A DNA stretch of 64,000 nt, from positions 8,918,927 through 8,982,926 of the forward strand of contig CANTUZ010000004.1 of assembly GCA_947846985.1 (NCBI GenBank), given 5' to 3'. This DNA is from Fratercula arctica (lineage: Eukaryota > Chordata > Aves > Charadriiformes > Alcidae). The stretch's first letter is position 1; each line of letters starts with the position of its first letter. Shown here in pieces: positions 1 to 10,903 of this stretch. A model generated the notes under the pieces. The model saw only the letters and a list, made by a program, of their open reading frames with translations, did not search any database and had not been told where the DNA came from. The position numbers and the translations under genes were made by a program.

Positions 1-63
1 TGCTAAAGGAAAATGGCTTTACTCAACAGGTGTACCACAAATATCGTCGAAGGTGTCTAATGG
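1..63 (+). CDS. LARP1B: LARP1B, partial coding exon (3' part; gene enters from the left edge)
   Basis: This is the first of five consecutive LARP1B coding exons in the window, and the gene continues beyond base 1. The window opens on the last two bases of a codon. Twenty complete codons follow, including the stretch NGFTQQVYHKYRRRC, which is characteristic of the first DM15 repeat of LARP1-family proteins. The exon ends ATG-G before the donor gtaagc at 64. The split codon (G + AG) is completed at 378. LARP1-family proteins bind RNA through an N-terminal La module, outside this window, and through the C-terminal DM15 region seen here, which binds the m7G cap and first bases of TOP mRNAs. LARP1 and LARP1B are close paralogues. 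I choose LARP1B because PGRMC2 lies next door, as on human 4q28. That choice rests on synteny and not on a diagnostic residue. Confidence 0.92.
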
Positions 64-377
64 GTAAGCTGCTAAATGTGCTTCCTCAAATTTTAGGTAG
101 AAGTTACCAGATGTCATCTCATACCAGTTTTCTCCACATTGTTCCTCATCCTCAATTTTTCTTGGGAAAGTAAAGTAAAATTTATTTGATGCTTCTATTT
201 TATGAACTCTGCTTTCCATTTAACTTTCCATCCCCTGAGAAAAAAATTACCCTCAAATTTAAACTTAAGTTACTGGAAGATCTTGTGTGTGTATTACTAA
301 TGGAAAAGCACTTGAAAATATTCTGCTGAGAAATTAAAAATAGCTTATTTTTCCTCCTCCTTTCTTTTTTCTTCCAG
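64..377 (+). other. LARP1B: LARP1B intron (314 bp)
   Basis: The intron has a gtaagc donor and a pyrimidine-rich acceptor ending ttccag. An open frame on the opposite strand across its left end is the antisense shadow of the exon and has no support as a gene. I see nothing else in it. Confidence 0.9.
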
Positions 378-522
378 AGAGGAAACGGTTGGGAATTGGC
401 CAGTCCCAAGAAATGAACACACTTTTTCGTTTCTGGTCCTTTTTTCTGAGAGATCACTTTAACAAGAAAATGTATGAAGAATTCAAACAACTTGCTCTAG
501 ATGATGCAAAAGAACACTACAG
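378..522 (+). CDS. LARP1B: LARP1B coding exon, DM15 region
   Basis: This 145-base exon follows a ttcttccag acceptor and ends before gtattt. It encodes the run [20 protein letters not shown] followed by SFFLRD and then the acidic segment leading into the second DM15 repeat. The aromatic- and basic-rich helix-turn-helix pattern of the DM15 family is plain. In LARP1 structures this region forms helical hairpins that hold the cap and the +1 cytidine of TOP mRNAs; here the same role is inferred by homology. The 5' phase (two bases) and 3' phase (two bases, AG) match the neighbouring exons, so the reading frame is continuous and intact. Confidence 0.94.
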
Positions 523-1853
523 GTATTTGTTTTTTCCTGGAATTTAAAAACTGTTGAGGCCTCGCCTTTCATTTTAATGACTGTGAAGTTTACGTATATC
601 TGAAGTAAACATTTTTAGTATTGGCTTTGACTGTTTGTAAATCTTTAAAATAGCAGTCTGTAGAAGTTATTTTAATACCAAAAATCTGTTTGTATATATT
701 TGTGCATTGCAGACAAGTAGCTAAACGTGCAGCATTTCCTGACCCGTAATAGGTCCTGAGTTCTAGAAAATCCTGTAACTTGTTGACTGTAACAAGTCAG
801 CTCTGTACTTACTGACACTCAGAACATTCTTCCTCCCATAGGTGAAGACATTCTTAACCTCATTCAACTTGTTCAAACTGCTTCTTGCCTTCTAAAAAGG
901 GGGCTGTTCAGCCTGGAGAAGAGAAGGCTCCGGGGAGACCTTATAGCCCCTTCCAGTATCTGAAGGGAGCCTACAGGAAAGATGGGGAGGGACTTTTTAC
1001 AAGGGCATGTAGCAATGGGACTAGGGGTAATGGCTTCAAACTGGAAGAGGGCAGATTTAGATCAGGTATCAGGAAGAAATTTTTCACTGTGAGGGTGGTG
1101 AGGCACAAACGGGTTGCTGAGGGAAGTTGTTGAGGCCCCATCCCTGGAGGGGTTCAAGGCCAGGCTGGATGGGGCTTTGAGCAACCCGGTCTAGTGGGAG
1201 GTGGCCCTGCCCAGGGCAGGGGGGTTGGAACTAGATAGTCTTTAAGGTCCCTTCCAACCCAAACCATTCTAGGATTTATCTATCGGGAGAAACTTCAGAA
1301 GGCTCTAAAGGGGACTAAGGTGGCAGCAGATGAATGCAGAGCAGGAGGAGGTCCCAGGTATCTAGAGGCTCAAGGCAGCCAAAGCTGGAGTGTGACTAAA
1401 TACTGGGCCAGAAGCCCTGGCGCTGGGGTGTGCGGGAGCTGAAAGAAGACGGGGTCCTGCCCTGCACATGGAGTTGCCCACTGATGGGGGGTTAGGCTGA
1501 CTTTCGGTCTGACACGCTGTGTCTGGTTTTATGTTGAAACTCTTTATGTACACAAATATACTGAAAACGTGAAAGCGCTTGTCTTCATCTTGTATGTGTC
1601 TATGGTGTCTGTAGTTTATCAGTTCAAACTGTGGGACAAACCTGGTTTTCCCAAGTCAGTTTTGATTATTTGTGAAGATGTTTCAGAACAATAGATCGAT
1701 AAAAATTGATGTGAAAAAGAAGTGTTTTTTATGAGAAGGGTGAAATGAGACTATGCCATTTACTTAAATGCAAGGAAAGACTGCAAACTTGCATCCTTCT
1801 GAGGAATGAGGAGCGTATGTATAAGATTTTCGTACCTCTTTGTTCCGTTACAG
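523..1853 (+). other. LARP1B: LARP1B intron (1.33 kb) carrying a CR1 fragment
   Basis: The intron runs from a gtattt donor to a ttccgttacag acceptor. Bases 903-1276 are a CR1 LINE fragment listed separately. The remainder is AT-rich unique-looking sequence with no exon-like open frame. Confidence 0.9.
903..1276 (+). mobile_element. CR1 LINE, 5'-truncated 3' end, sense to LARP1B
   Basis: The piece begins with the sequence that encodes the end of the CR1 reverse-transcriptase ORF (…FQYLKGAYRKDGEGLFTRA) and continues through the standard 3' segment: ggtaatggcttcaaactgga, then catccctggaggggttcaag, then ggttggaactagat. It ends in cccttccaacccaaaccatt followed by one degenerate octamer (ctaggatt). 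Frameshifts and stops break the ORF end, so it is a dead, 5'-truncated copy. It lies in the same orientation as the host gene. Bird CR1 copies are usually truncated this way. The exact left edge is uncertain by about 10 bases. Confidence 0.93.
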
Positions 1854-1963
1854 GTACGGATTGGAATGCTTGTTTAGATTTTACAGCTATGGCCTAGAAA
1901 AGAAATTCAGGCAAGAAATATTCAAGGATTTCCAAGAAGAAACAAAGAGAGACTACGAAGCTG
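1854..1963 (+). CDS. LARP1B: LARP1B coding exon, second DM15 repeat
   Basis: This 110-base exon sits between a ttacag acceptor and a gtaatt donor. Its frame gives [20 protein letters not shown], then the stretch [21 protein letters not shown](C/K)-(L/F)-aromatic repeats are the signature of DM15 motifs in LARP1 and LARP1B. The first base completes the split AG-G arginine codon of the preceding exon. The last base starts the GGT codon completed in the next exon. The frame is intact. Confidence 0.95.
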
Positions 1964-2183
1964 GTAATTATCTTAGGCCAGTCACTGCTCACACCGGGGT
2001 AACCTGAGTTGGGAGATAATCCCAATTCCTTGGCACTGACTTGTTAACTAACCCAAAAGCAGCTTTTCTTCACGTTCCTTTTATCTTACCTTTCTGTTAA
2101 ACATCTAGTTACCAGTGAATAAGTAAGTTTTTAATTAAATCTGACCTTTGTAAATCGGTAAAATTATCTTTTTCCATTATTAG

Positions 2184-2311
2184 GTCAGCTATATGGACTG
2201 GAAAAATTTTGGGCTTATCTAAAATACTCTCAGCACAAGACTCCAGCCATTGACCCCAAACTGCAAGAATACCTTAGTAAATTTAAGAGACTGGAGGACT
2301 TCAGAGTGGAT
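2184..2311 (+). CDS. LARP1B: LARP1B coding exon, third DM15 repeat
   Basis: This 128-base exon follows a ttattag acceptor and ends at GAT before gtaagt, in phase 0. It encodes the third DM15 repeat (QLYGLEKFWAYLKYSQHK) and the conserved continuation DPKLQEYLSKFKRLEDFRVD. In LARP1-type proteins this marks the end of the structured cap-binding domain. Residues in this block contact the cap in LARP1 structures, and the same is inferred here. The preceding 220-base intron (1964-2183) contains nothing of note. Confidence 0.95.
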
Positions 2312-3117
2312 GTAAGTTTCAATACCTATTTTAAATAAATATTTGGTGTACAAATATTTTCACTGCTAGGTAAACTGAGAACAGTACTTCAGTTCACAAA
2401 AAGGCAGCTTTACAAATCCTGTCAGTGACTAGAAAAAGCATGATTAAGAAAATTAAATTCAAATTTAAAATGCCATTTTATTCTAGACATTCTTTTTTTG
2501 AACCACAGTATGCTCTTGAGGTGTGGTGGCTAAAAGTGTAGGAAGTGTTGATCAGTTTTAATTGTGTAATGAAATAAATAGCAAAAAATAGCTTATTTGT
2601 CATTTGGTAAGACTGATAACTTTCTATACTATTTAAGAATTTGGCAAATGAATTAATGCCCAACCAGCATTTCTTAATGAACTGTGACAAGCTTTGTCCT
2701 TGCTGAGGCTTTATATGCCAAATTCAGCATATCCTTCCTGTAGAACACTGAGTTCTTACGCTGTGTGATTCCAGAGCGTAGTGCTGCTGTGCTTTTCATA
2801 ACTGGGCTATGGTGAACTACGTTACCAGCATCCTGTAAAATCCCTCATTTCCTAGGAATTGTGGCAATTATATAACGTTGTAAGAGTGTTTAAAGTCCTT
2901 AATGTGTCACTTCTAGCCAGGAAACCTTCAGAATATCATCAGTGAGTTGTGAATAACTGAGATGACTAGGACTAAGTAAGGGCCTAATTATGGCATGTTC
3001 TGTCTTTTTGTGATCTGTGTTTAAGTATATGAAGTGGAAGCATTTTGAAGTATACGAAAAGGCAAATACCTGGCATTACAGAAAAACATTTAACGGGTTG
3101 CCAATGTTTATTTTCAG
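2312..3117 (+). other. LARP1B: LARP1B last coding intron (806 bp)
   Basis: The intron has a gtaagt donor and a tttattttcag acceptor. The contents are AT-rich. A 70-codon minus-strand frame at 2478-2690 has no protein-like composition. I see no repeats or conserved elements. Confidence 0.85.
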
Positions 3118-3351
3118 CCTCCTATTAGTGAAGAATCTGGCAGAAAGAGACCGGTCGCTGCAACAGGTGAGCATTCAGGTCATCGCAGACATCAGCCTAA
3201 TTCTTCTAAAACGCTTCTTGCCGCTAAACCCACGGCTGCCTGTCAGTCCCAGGCACTGGGAAACGTCACCGGTGGGAACACTGTGCAAGCGTCTGTAGGC
3301 CATAACAACGCTGCCACAAAATCTATAGAAAGCGATGTACCAGAAAAATAG
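3118..3351 (+). CDS. LARP1B: LARP1B terminal coding exon and stop codon
   Basis: The exon begins PPISEESGRKRP directly after FRVD, as expected for LARP1-family tails, and runs 77 codons to TAG at 3349-3351. The tail is polar and low in hydrophobics (Ser/Thr/Ala/Lys/His-rich) and looks disordered, which is the usual state of this poorly conserved C-terminus. With the four preceding exons it gives 225 codons plus stop, and every splice phase agrees. The acceptor is a strong pyrimidine tract ending ttttcag. An open frame in another register (3017-3298) overlaps it and is a shadow. Confidence 0.93.
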   Translation, partial: PPISEESGRKRPVAATGEHSGHRRHQPNSSKTLLAAKPTAACQSQALGNVTGGNTVQASVGHNNAATKSIESDVPEK

Positions 3352-5625
3352 ACTTAAGACAAGCTTGCACCCTTGAGAATCAACTTTTACATCACACTTC
3401 TAATTCGGAGACCTTCAAGGCGAGCCAATCTAATACGTGATTAAAAATGTATGGGAAGACAGAGGATCGGATTCTCTTTTTCACAGGATTTAGTTCCAAA
3501 ACACTTACCCTAGGAGAGTTGCTCTTGGTTTTGGGATCATCGGAAGGATCCTAGGGAAGATTCTTTGGCTTCAGTATTGCTTTCCTCAAGCTTTTGTTTA
3601 CAAAGAACTGCATTCCTGGCATATGCAAAAAATACTTTGGCGATGCCTTACATTTCAGCTCCTATTTCTTAAAAAAGGTATGATATACCCATGTTACTTA
3701 CTGTGCTCTCTTTACCCGGATTTTCCCATTATTTGTGTTTTACCAAAGCGAAAAAGATTTACGTTATATGTAGAATTTTAAATGGAAAGGAAGGATCTAT
3801 GAGATTGGTTTGCTCTTGAATCTAACTATTAAAAAGTATGTTTTAGTGCAAAAGCACGCTCGAGAATGTGCAGCTATATATGAAACTGCATTTCTGGATT
3901 CTATTTAAAGACATAGTTTATATTTTTCAGGGTCTCCATAGTTAGTATTTTATTAAGTATGGAGTTTGAGTGGACATAACTGGGATAGTTTTGCAGGTAT
4001 TTCCTTCAGTACTGGTTCATAATAACTCAAGCATCAGGAAAACACAGGGGAAAATGGATCTGTTAATTTTGTAGTGTCGTAAATTAATATACAGTATCTA
4101 CAGTTTGTGCAGGGTGTTAAAATGGCAAACTATTCAAATTATTCTTGGCTTGAGAGGTGTCTTCATTTGAATTCTCTTATGATTATGAAGTACTCTAACA
4201 GGAGAGGCATAATTAAAGACCATAAATTATCCATATTTCAAGTAGTAAAAATGAGTTTGGAGGGAAACAAAGTATTCCTTGTAAATTTTACTTTTTGCTT
4301 TATTTTGCAATATCTGAATGAAGTTCTGCTTAGAATTGTGCTAGCTAAGCCTAAATAATTTCAAACGGGTCTAACTAGAATTTCACTGAACGTAAGTTAT
4401 TCAAATACAAATCCATTTCTGTAGCTGAAAGATGAGGATGTTTATATCCTGTAATTTCTTATTAACTTCATTACTTTGCTTTTAAAGACTCAAAAAGAAC
4501 GGAGTGGGTCGCTTCTCTCTTCCAAGGGTAGGTGAGAAGGATTTCCGCTTTCTGTTAGTTAACTGCAGAAAAGACTTCAGTTAACTTTTAAAGTTAAAAA
4601 GTTTTTTATCTAGCACAAATGCCTTAATCCATGGTGTCCTGGCTGACTGCACGGCCGTGGGGGGGGTTTCAAACTTGTATCGGATCTGAGAGTTTATAAA
4701 AAGTCCATTAATATTTTCAGTCATTGTCTTGTGAATGTCAGTGAAACAAATGAGGAATGTTTGCACTGTAAAGGAGTCTGTATTAGCAGTGGCCTTCCCA
4801 ATAGTTGATACCATTTCAGTACAAAATTGAGCCTTTTGTAAGTGGCCTGCCCTAAATGAATTTAAATGAACACATACCAATATTTAAAGTAATACCTTAT
4901 AAATATGCTGAAGTGACACATCTCAATCCTGTGTTTGATCCATGCCTTTTGCTATAAAGAAAATGATGCGAATGTAAATTTGGATTGAAATTGTATATAC
5001 AAGTAAGAGATTTAAGATATTTCCTTTCACTTTTTCATTGGAAAATGTGCAGATTAAGCTTTTAGTGTGTGTAATTTTGTGATATCTTGACAAATTTTAT
5101 AAAAACAACAACAAAAAACCCTAACAGTGTTGTATATCAACTTTTTTTTTTTTTTCCCCTCCGAAGTGTCAAGAAAAACAACTTGAAAGAGTGTAAGGCT
5201 GTAGATGTGCCTGGGAATTTCTGTTGCCTCTGGTGCACTAAGGTATCAGGGGAACCCGCTGAAGCGGTTTCTTAGAACGTGAGATATTGTCAAGTTCAAT
5301 ATCGGTTTATTTTGTTCATATGATTGGGTATTTGTCAAAGAAGAATAGGGCAGGTGAACGGTAAATGTGGCTGAAAGCACAGAGAGTGAATACGTCACTG
5401 CTGCCTGTCCTCTTGGCCTCCTTGCGGTACTTGCTCAGTGTCCCTTTATTCAGGTGGACAAAAACCCACCCAAGTCCGTCCCCAGCTCTGGCTGCCCCAT
5501 TTCACTTCCCCAGGCTTCAATCTTCCCTTGCAGATAGGTGGAGAAAATGATACATTACTGCTGTTTGCACACTGAGCTGGGAACAAAGCCCTTGAATTTT
5601 AGAATAAACCCCAAAGGCTTTGCTG
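3352..5625 (+). other. LARP1B: LARP1B 3' UTR (probable extent)
   Basis: This is AT-rich sequence after the stop codon with no further coding signal. The first canonical AATAAA on this strand is at 5603-5608, which would give a 3' UTR of about 2.27 kb. A weaker ATTAAA at 3827-3832, followed by a GT-rich stretch, could give a short form. Open frames inside this stretch, for example 4107-4358 (+) and 4581-4880 (-), show no recognisable protein. The 3' boundary is an inference. Confidence 0.5.
5603..5608 (+). terminator. LARP1B: Candidate polyadenylation signal AATAAA for LARP1B
   Basis: This is the first canonical hexamer downstream of the LARP1B stop. A G/T-rich stretch follows 20-45 bases later (gcttgtttctc), as expected for a cleavage region. 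Further AATAAA hexamers occur downstream (for example near 6967 and 7207), so longer isoforms are possible. Confidence 0.45.
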
Positions 5626-5629
5626 GCTC

Positions 5630-8600
5630 AGCAGCTTGTTTCTCGATAGGGCTTAAAGCAGTTATCGCCTTTCGATAACTGGTGTACCTGTTGCAGAGCC
5701 ATAAATTTGCCTCTGAACACCCATGCACGTGTCCAGCATCCTTTCTGATGCCTTTTAGGTCCCTTTAAGCCAACCCTCAGTTTGTCTTTCCAACAGTAGT
5801 CTATTACTGAGCACTTAAGAAGTCTTAGACCTTTCCTTGTATAAAAATCCTCCCCTGTGCTTATTAAAGAATTTTGGTTAGGTTTATCTTCATTTCTCCT
5901 GTTGAGAAATGACTGTACAAATATTTCCAAAACTCCGCATTCTTCAGTCATGCTCAAAATATTGGATTCTAAGGGCTTTTTAGAAGGGAAGACTTGAGGT
6001 GGCTCTTGTTTCTGATGGAGACCAGCTAATGTTTTGCTCCAAGGAGCCCGCGTGGGGGCTGGAGCCAACCAAGAGAAAGGGAATTTATATACAAACAGTA
6101 ATTGAATGCTTGTGGTCAAGTGACAAATCCAGACTTGTCACCGGAACTTCACACCTCCAAAGGGCTTTATTTTTAGATGCTTACAGAGTGTATGCTTGAA
6201 GGCTTTGCCCAGTTACCTAGAAAATGTGACAGATCAGTAAAAATATGATTGTCACAAAAAAACCCCAACAAGTAAACTTTGTAACCAGAATGGGGACAAT
6301 TCCATTTGTTCGTGGATTTTGCAGGAAGGTTGCAGTGCCAGACTGGACCTCTATGAAACACCTTAAAGTTGCTGCCTTCTGGTAGAGGGAGAAATACACA
6401 AAACCACAAGAATCTGCAAAGGAAAAGGGTGAGGAACAGTTTGGGTTTGTTTGGGGTTTTTGTTTGGGGTTTGTTTTTTTTAAGTTTTCAGGTAAGCAAC
6501 CCTTCAGCCAGCCTTGGCACACGCGTTCAACCAAAAGCAAGCTTAAAATGCAATCTGTTCATACCTGTTAGTAAACATTCACCTTTAACCATAAATTAGA
6601 AGCCAGTGGAAGGGTTTGCCAGTAACATTCATACTTAATTATTTGGTTTCCATATTTAAGTAAGCCTTCGAGGCCAGGGCTACATTATTACTAGCGTTAA
6701 GTAGGAAAAGGAGTAAATATCCAGATCTAGGGCTGCCATTGCATCATTCCATTCATGCCTGAGAGAGCAGTCAGAGGACGGCAGGGTTTTTCCCTGCAGC
6801 ACGGGAATGGCAGAGAACCGAGACTGCAGGAAGGATTCCAAGGGCAAAGAACTTCATCACAAACCCACTCTCAGCTTCGTCAATGAACTTCAGCAACGCT
6901 TCAGAGCCGGGTTGCTGAATTAGTGAGTTACACTTCATGAAAAAACGGCACAGCTTTGTCCTAAAAAAAATAAAACCCACCCCAAAGCAGAGCCAGGAAG
7001 ACCATTACATTCAGAGCACTAGGTCTTGATCAATCTTTTGTACTATTCTACACAACAATGTATTTCCTGGAGGAAACAAAACCCCACAAACTTTCACTGT
7101 AGAGGAAAAAATTATCAAAGAGACTCAAAGCACAAGTAAGGTTTAACTATTCCTTGACCTTTACAATGAAGATAGATAGTAAAATCAAACTGATTTTGCA
7201 GGAAAAAAATAAATCAGAAAATAGCTTAGAAGTGAAAGAAGATCAGAAGCAGAGGGTCAAACTGATTTTACGTGCTGTGCCCAACTCCGAAGGACAGAAA
7301 ATTTGAGCCTTAGCCAAGGAAAAGTAGCTCTAGCTCATTAAAAAGATACAACCACGTACAAGCACATAAAAGGATAATTCTGTAGTCCTTAGTGGAAATT
7401 CAAGATGTTTGGATCAAGTAACAGCATCAAGAAGGTTTAAAAATAGATTTCCTGCCATAATAAAGCGTTTTTGGGAAGCAGCGTATAAATGAGGCAGCAG
7501 TGTCAAAACAAATGACTACTCAAACTAGTTTAACACTAAGTCTAGCCTGCGAAAACAGGTGATATATTAATCTGGAAATATATTTTGTTTCTAAAGATGA
7601 TGAGAAATATTCCCTTCAGGCCCCTTATGTTGCTTAAACAAAATTTAAGACGTTATCAGTATGAACCTGCCTGTCATTTTAGTTAATAGTCAATTTTGTG
7701 TCACTAGTGATTGACACAAGTGTGACAAGGATGAATGTCTCCATAAAGTTATTATATTAATTGCGCTGGTTTTGATGGATCTGATGTTATCCTAAATTAT
7801 TCTCTGTGTGTGTCAACTCTTTATAAAAATGAAAGCTAGTGTGCTTTAAATAATTTATTTTTAGGTTGTCAGCTGTAAATCACTAGTGACTTTGTATGTA
7901 GGATGAATGAGGCTAATTTAGATCCACTAGACGTCAAAATACAGGATTAAGTCTATGCAACAAACTGCTGCCATAGGATGACAGTTTTGTGCTCTTCACA
8001 GTTAAATTCCTTCAAAGCAAAGCTCATCCTTTACCCAGCTTGCTGTCCAACCAATCCTGAACCATAAAGATTTGAGCATTGTTCTTTTAAAATAATTTAA
8101 AAAAAAAAAAAAAAAGGCAAAAGAAAACAAAACTTCACTGTGATTTTTACAGCAAGGGAAAGGAAACTTGTGTTGGGGGTCACCGCATGTGCAAAACTAC
8201 CCTTTTTTCTCCAGTAAAAAGTTTCTAGGTAAAACAGATAAAAGCATGATAAACCGCTAACACTACAGCTGTGGCAGATGTGGCAATGCAAATAGGTGTA
8301 ATGAGCGAAGAGCAGCAGTAACTCACAGCAAACGTCAGGAACCCCCAGCCCTGACTTCGTACAGCAGAAGCTGTCACACACAGCCTGTGCCGGTATTTTT
8401 ATGTGGAAGCCTGGGGGGAAAAAAAAAAAAAATTATCTGGTTGTCCTGTCTGACAGTTGGGTAAGCCTTTTCCTGCTCCGTGGCTACACACATCTTGGTG
8501 CCGTGACGGGGTGCACCAGCTGGCGCAAAAGCTAGAAGTGAAAGGCATACCATCAATGAAGTGTAACGTAAAACCTTTTATAGCGAGATTTAGTCAAAAG

Positions 8601-9690
8601 AAAAAAAATTCCCTAGTGAAGCAGCCAAATAAAGAACTGCGGCTTAAGTACTCCTACCTCCTGTCCTGTGTAAGAAAGTTTTCTTTATCCCTTGGTAGCT
8701 TCCACTGTTCCATCTAAAACACGTATTTTTGTGGTTAGTTCCGCTAGCGTGCCCAGCATTTCAGCGGTGTTAAGACAATTAGCAGACACTTATTATAGTA
8801 CTAACGTGCAAACCCGAGTCTGGACACCGCCCCAACATGCAGCTTACAAGGACGTGACCTAAGCAGAAACCAGTGCTTTACTGAGTTACAGTCAGTAGCT
8901 GAACAGCCCCACGCCTGACGGGATTGTTCAGCCCGTACGAGATCCAGCAAGCATCACCTTTTAAAGTCATCGGAGAAATGGCTCCAGTTCTGCTGCGATA
9001 AAGCTACTCTATTCCAAGCTTGGATACGCAAGGAAGAGAATTCAACCTGCCTTCTAGGACGCGTGAGTTACACATGATTCAAGGGAGGAGTTTTGTTTAT
9101 TTGTTTCATTTACATCAATATAAATCTCTTTCAGTCAAATAGTAATAAAAAGGAAGTAGTTCCTGGAATTTCACAGTTTACAGTTCAACTGAATGTATCC
9201 ATAGAAATCTGTTACTGTAGGCTTATCACAGGTGAAGTCTGCAGAGGTACAGATGTCAGCCACAAAGCCGCCAGTCACAAACTTAATGGTGTCACTGTCA
9301 CCACTTTAGCAGAACAGACAGTGAAATTTCTACAATATGTTGAGATACGCACGTACAGATCTCCAGCCTTCTTGTCCTATTAGTGCCATGAGACATGCTC
9401 CTTTTACTATACGTTAGGTGATTTCCTAAAATGCTTCTCCTTTATTTGCATTACTTATTTTTTTTCCCCACCACAAATGCATTGGCATAGGTTTATTCTC
9501 TTAAACGCAGCTTACCTGAGTAAGTCTTCAAGATTCTTCAAAAGCTGGGACTCAAAAGGAAGAATAACACCACAAGAACAAGGAAACAGTATTAATAGAG
9601 GTGGATGTTATCCAAGACGCCTTCCCCTTACCTTGTATCCCACCACATTCCAGCTCTGCTTAGCAGCTTCTACATAAAGTCTGACAGCAC
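5630..9690. other. Interval between converging genes LARP1B and PGRMC2
   Basis: About 4 kb of AT-rich sequence separates the inferred transcript ends. It holds a 163-codon minus-strand open frame (5628-6119) with no recognised family, an A17 run at 8099-8115 and a few T-runs. Parts of it may belong to longer 3' UTRs of either gene, because AATAAA-type hexamers occur on both strands. I recognise no RNA gene or CR1 here. Confidence 0.6.
8099..8115. repeat. Poly(A) run, 17 A
   Basis: This is an uninterrupted A tract in intergenic DNA. There is no recognisable retrocopy body upstream, so it is most simply a homopolymer microsatellite. Confidence 0.9.
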
Positions 9691-9708
9691 ATTTGGTATT
9701 GTACATGC

Positions 9709-9714
9709 TTTATT
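9709..9714 (-). terminator. PGRMC2: Candidate polyadenylation signal AATAAA for PGRMC2
   Basis: TTTATT on the plus strand reads AATAAA on the minus strand. It lies about 1.09 kb past the stop codon and is followed by a G/T-containing stretch (tgtgctgtc). Additional hexamers farther on (about 9441 and 9098) leave room for longer 3' ends. Confidence 0.5.
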
Positions 9715-9770
9715 AAAATGGAACTCGTATTTACAATATCTGCAGAAATAATCCCTCCCAAGTCTTGCAT

Positions 9771-9803
9771 TCAGACAGACACACACACATACACACGCGC
9801 GCA
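9771..9803. repeat. Alternating purine-pyrimidine (CA)n/(CG)n tract
   Basis: The tract runs as cagacagacacacacacata and then cacacgcgcgca. It is a short mixed dinucleotide microsatellite inside the inferred PGRMC2 3' UTR. Its alternating purine-pyrimidine pattern could adopt Z-form DNA. Confidence 0.85.
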
Positions 9804-10805
9804 GGCCCCTTCGCTCTACAGGGGTGTGAAGGCTACGCTCCCAAAAGTTAGGCAGCTTCTGGAAGAGGAGGAAGGGTGACTTTTTTGTGTAATTACTTAA
9901 AAAGAAGCATGGGAGTATGCATTTGGCCATCACAATGCTAATTTAAGTATATGTAGTATTAACATATGGCAGTAACACTGAGTATTCCTCTTTTACATTC
10001 TATACACAGAGTAACATCAAGGTTTTCCAGTCAACAGAACATTCTAACTTCAGTCTCAATGCTGCTTGTAGTGACTATGAAACCACAATTTTGGGGCTGT
10101 CCCTTAAAACAATTCAAGTCTATGTAAGCGAAATAAGGCACAATTAATATTTGATTTGATTTAGAGGATGGGAAAAGGGGGGAGAGGCAGGCTTCAGATA
10201 ATAGTTGTTGCAGAGGAAACAGTTTTACCCAATCCTTTTGAGAAAAGGATGAATTTTACCCCCATCCTAATCTACACGGACTTCTCTTAGAGAACTGAAG
10301 TATTCTGCCAGGGCTACTAACGCCCACATACAAAACAAAATTGGAAATTCACATTTTAACACCAGTTTCAGTAGTCTAACCTACTGATACTGATGTACAT
10401 GAGTACATCTTTCTTTAATGCTGAAGGAGAAGACACATATGAAACAAGATTCAAACCTTCCACTGAGCTTGAAGACTCACATCTTTTAGAGAGCTTGTAA
10501 TATATACTATTTGAAGGCTTCAGCTTACTGATAAAAAGGAATAGCGTTTTTGTCTTTAAATCCCTGGCCCCTCTTCACTAACGAAGCCTAACCAGACATT
10601 ACAAATAAACTGCAACAAGAAGTCTGGCAGCACAAATAATGTCTAGTATTCAAATCTTCATTTGTGAGTTTATTATTTTCCTTGTACAAAACCTGTTGAA
10701 TGTTTTTCGCAGCAGATGAACTGTACCCAAAGATGCAGGACATTCTGTGATGCGGAATAAGAGGTTGCAGTTCCGAAGGCCCCTGACTTTGGTTGTTTAC
10801 AAAGT

Positions 10806-10903
10806 TCATTCCTGTTTAGTGTGATCCTTGGTATCTTCCTCATCTGTGTATTCTGAAGGTTCTTCCCCTGGTTTTAGGAGTCTACCTACGTAGTCGTATT
10901 TTT
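10806..10903 (-). CDS. PGRMC2: PGRMC2 coding exon 3 (C-terminus and stop)
   Basis: Ninety-eight coding bases follow a tttttctttttcag-like minus-strand acceptor (tcag at 10907-10904). Two bases complete the split glutamate codon. The remaining frame gives KYDYVGRLLKPGEEPSEYTD, then EEDTKDHTKQE and TGA at 10808-10806. The motif KYDYVGRLLKPGEEPSEYTDEE is the conserved end of PGRMC2. The acidic tail after the cytochrome b5-like fold is typical of the family. Translation ends at residue 198. Confidence 0.97.

Larger units (their letters stand above)
9690..10805 (-). other. PGRMC2: PGRMC2 3' UTR (probable extent)
   Basis: This is non-coding sequence following the PGRMC2 stop on the minus strand, about 1.1 kb down to the AATAAA at 9714-9709. 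It includes a proximal AATAAA at 10674-10669 that could give a short form, and a CA/CG dinucleotide tract at 9771-9803. Minus-strand frames at 9670-9933 and 10588-10809 lie in it and are not separate genes. Confidence 0.55.

Noticed and set aside
885..1133. 82-codon plus-strand frame in a LARP1B intron
   Set aside because: It is the end of the CR1 reverse-transcriptase ORF inside a truncated LINE, not a host gene.
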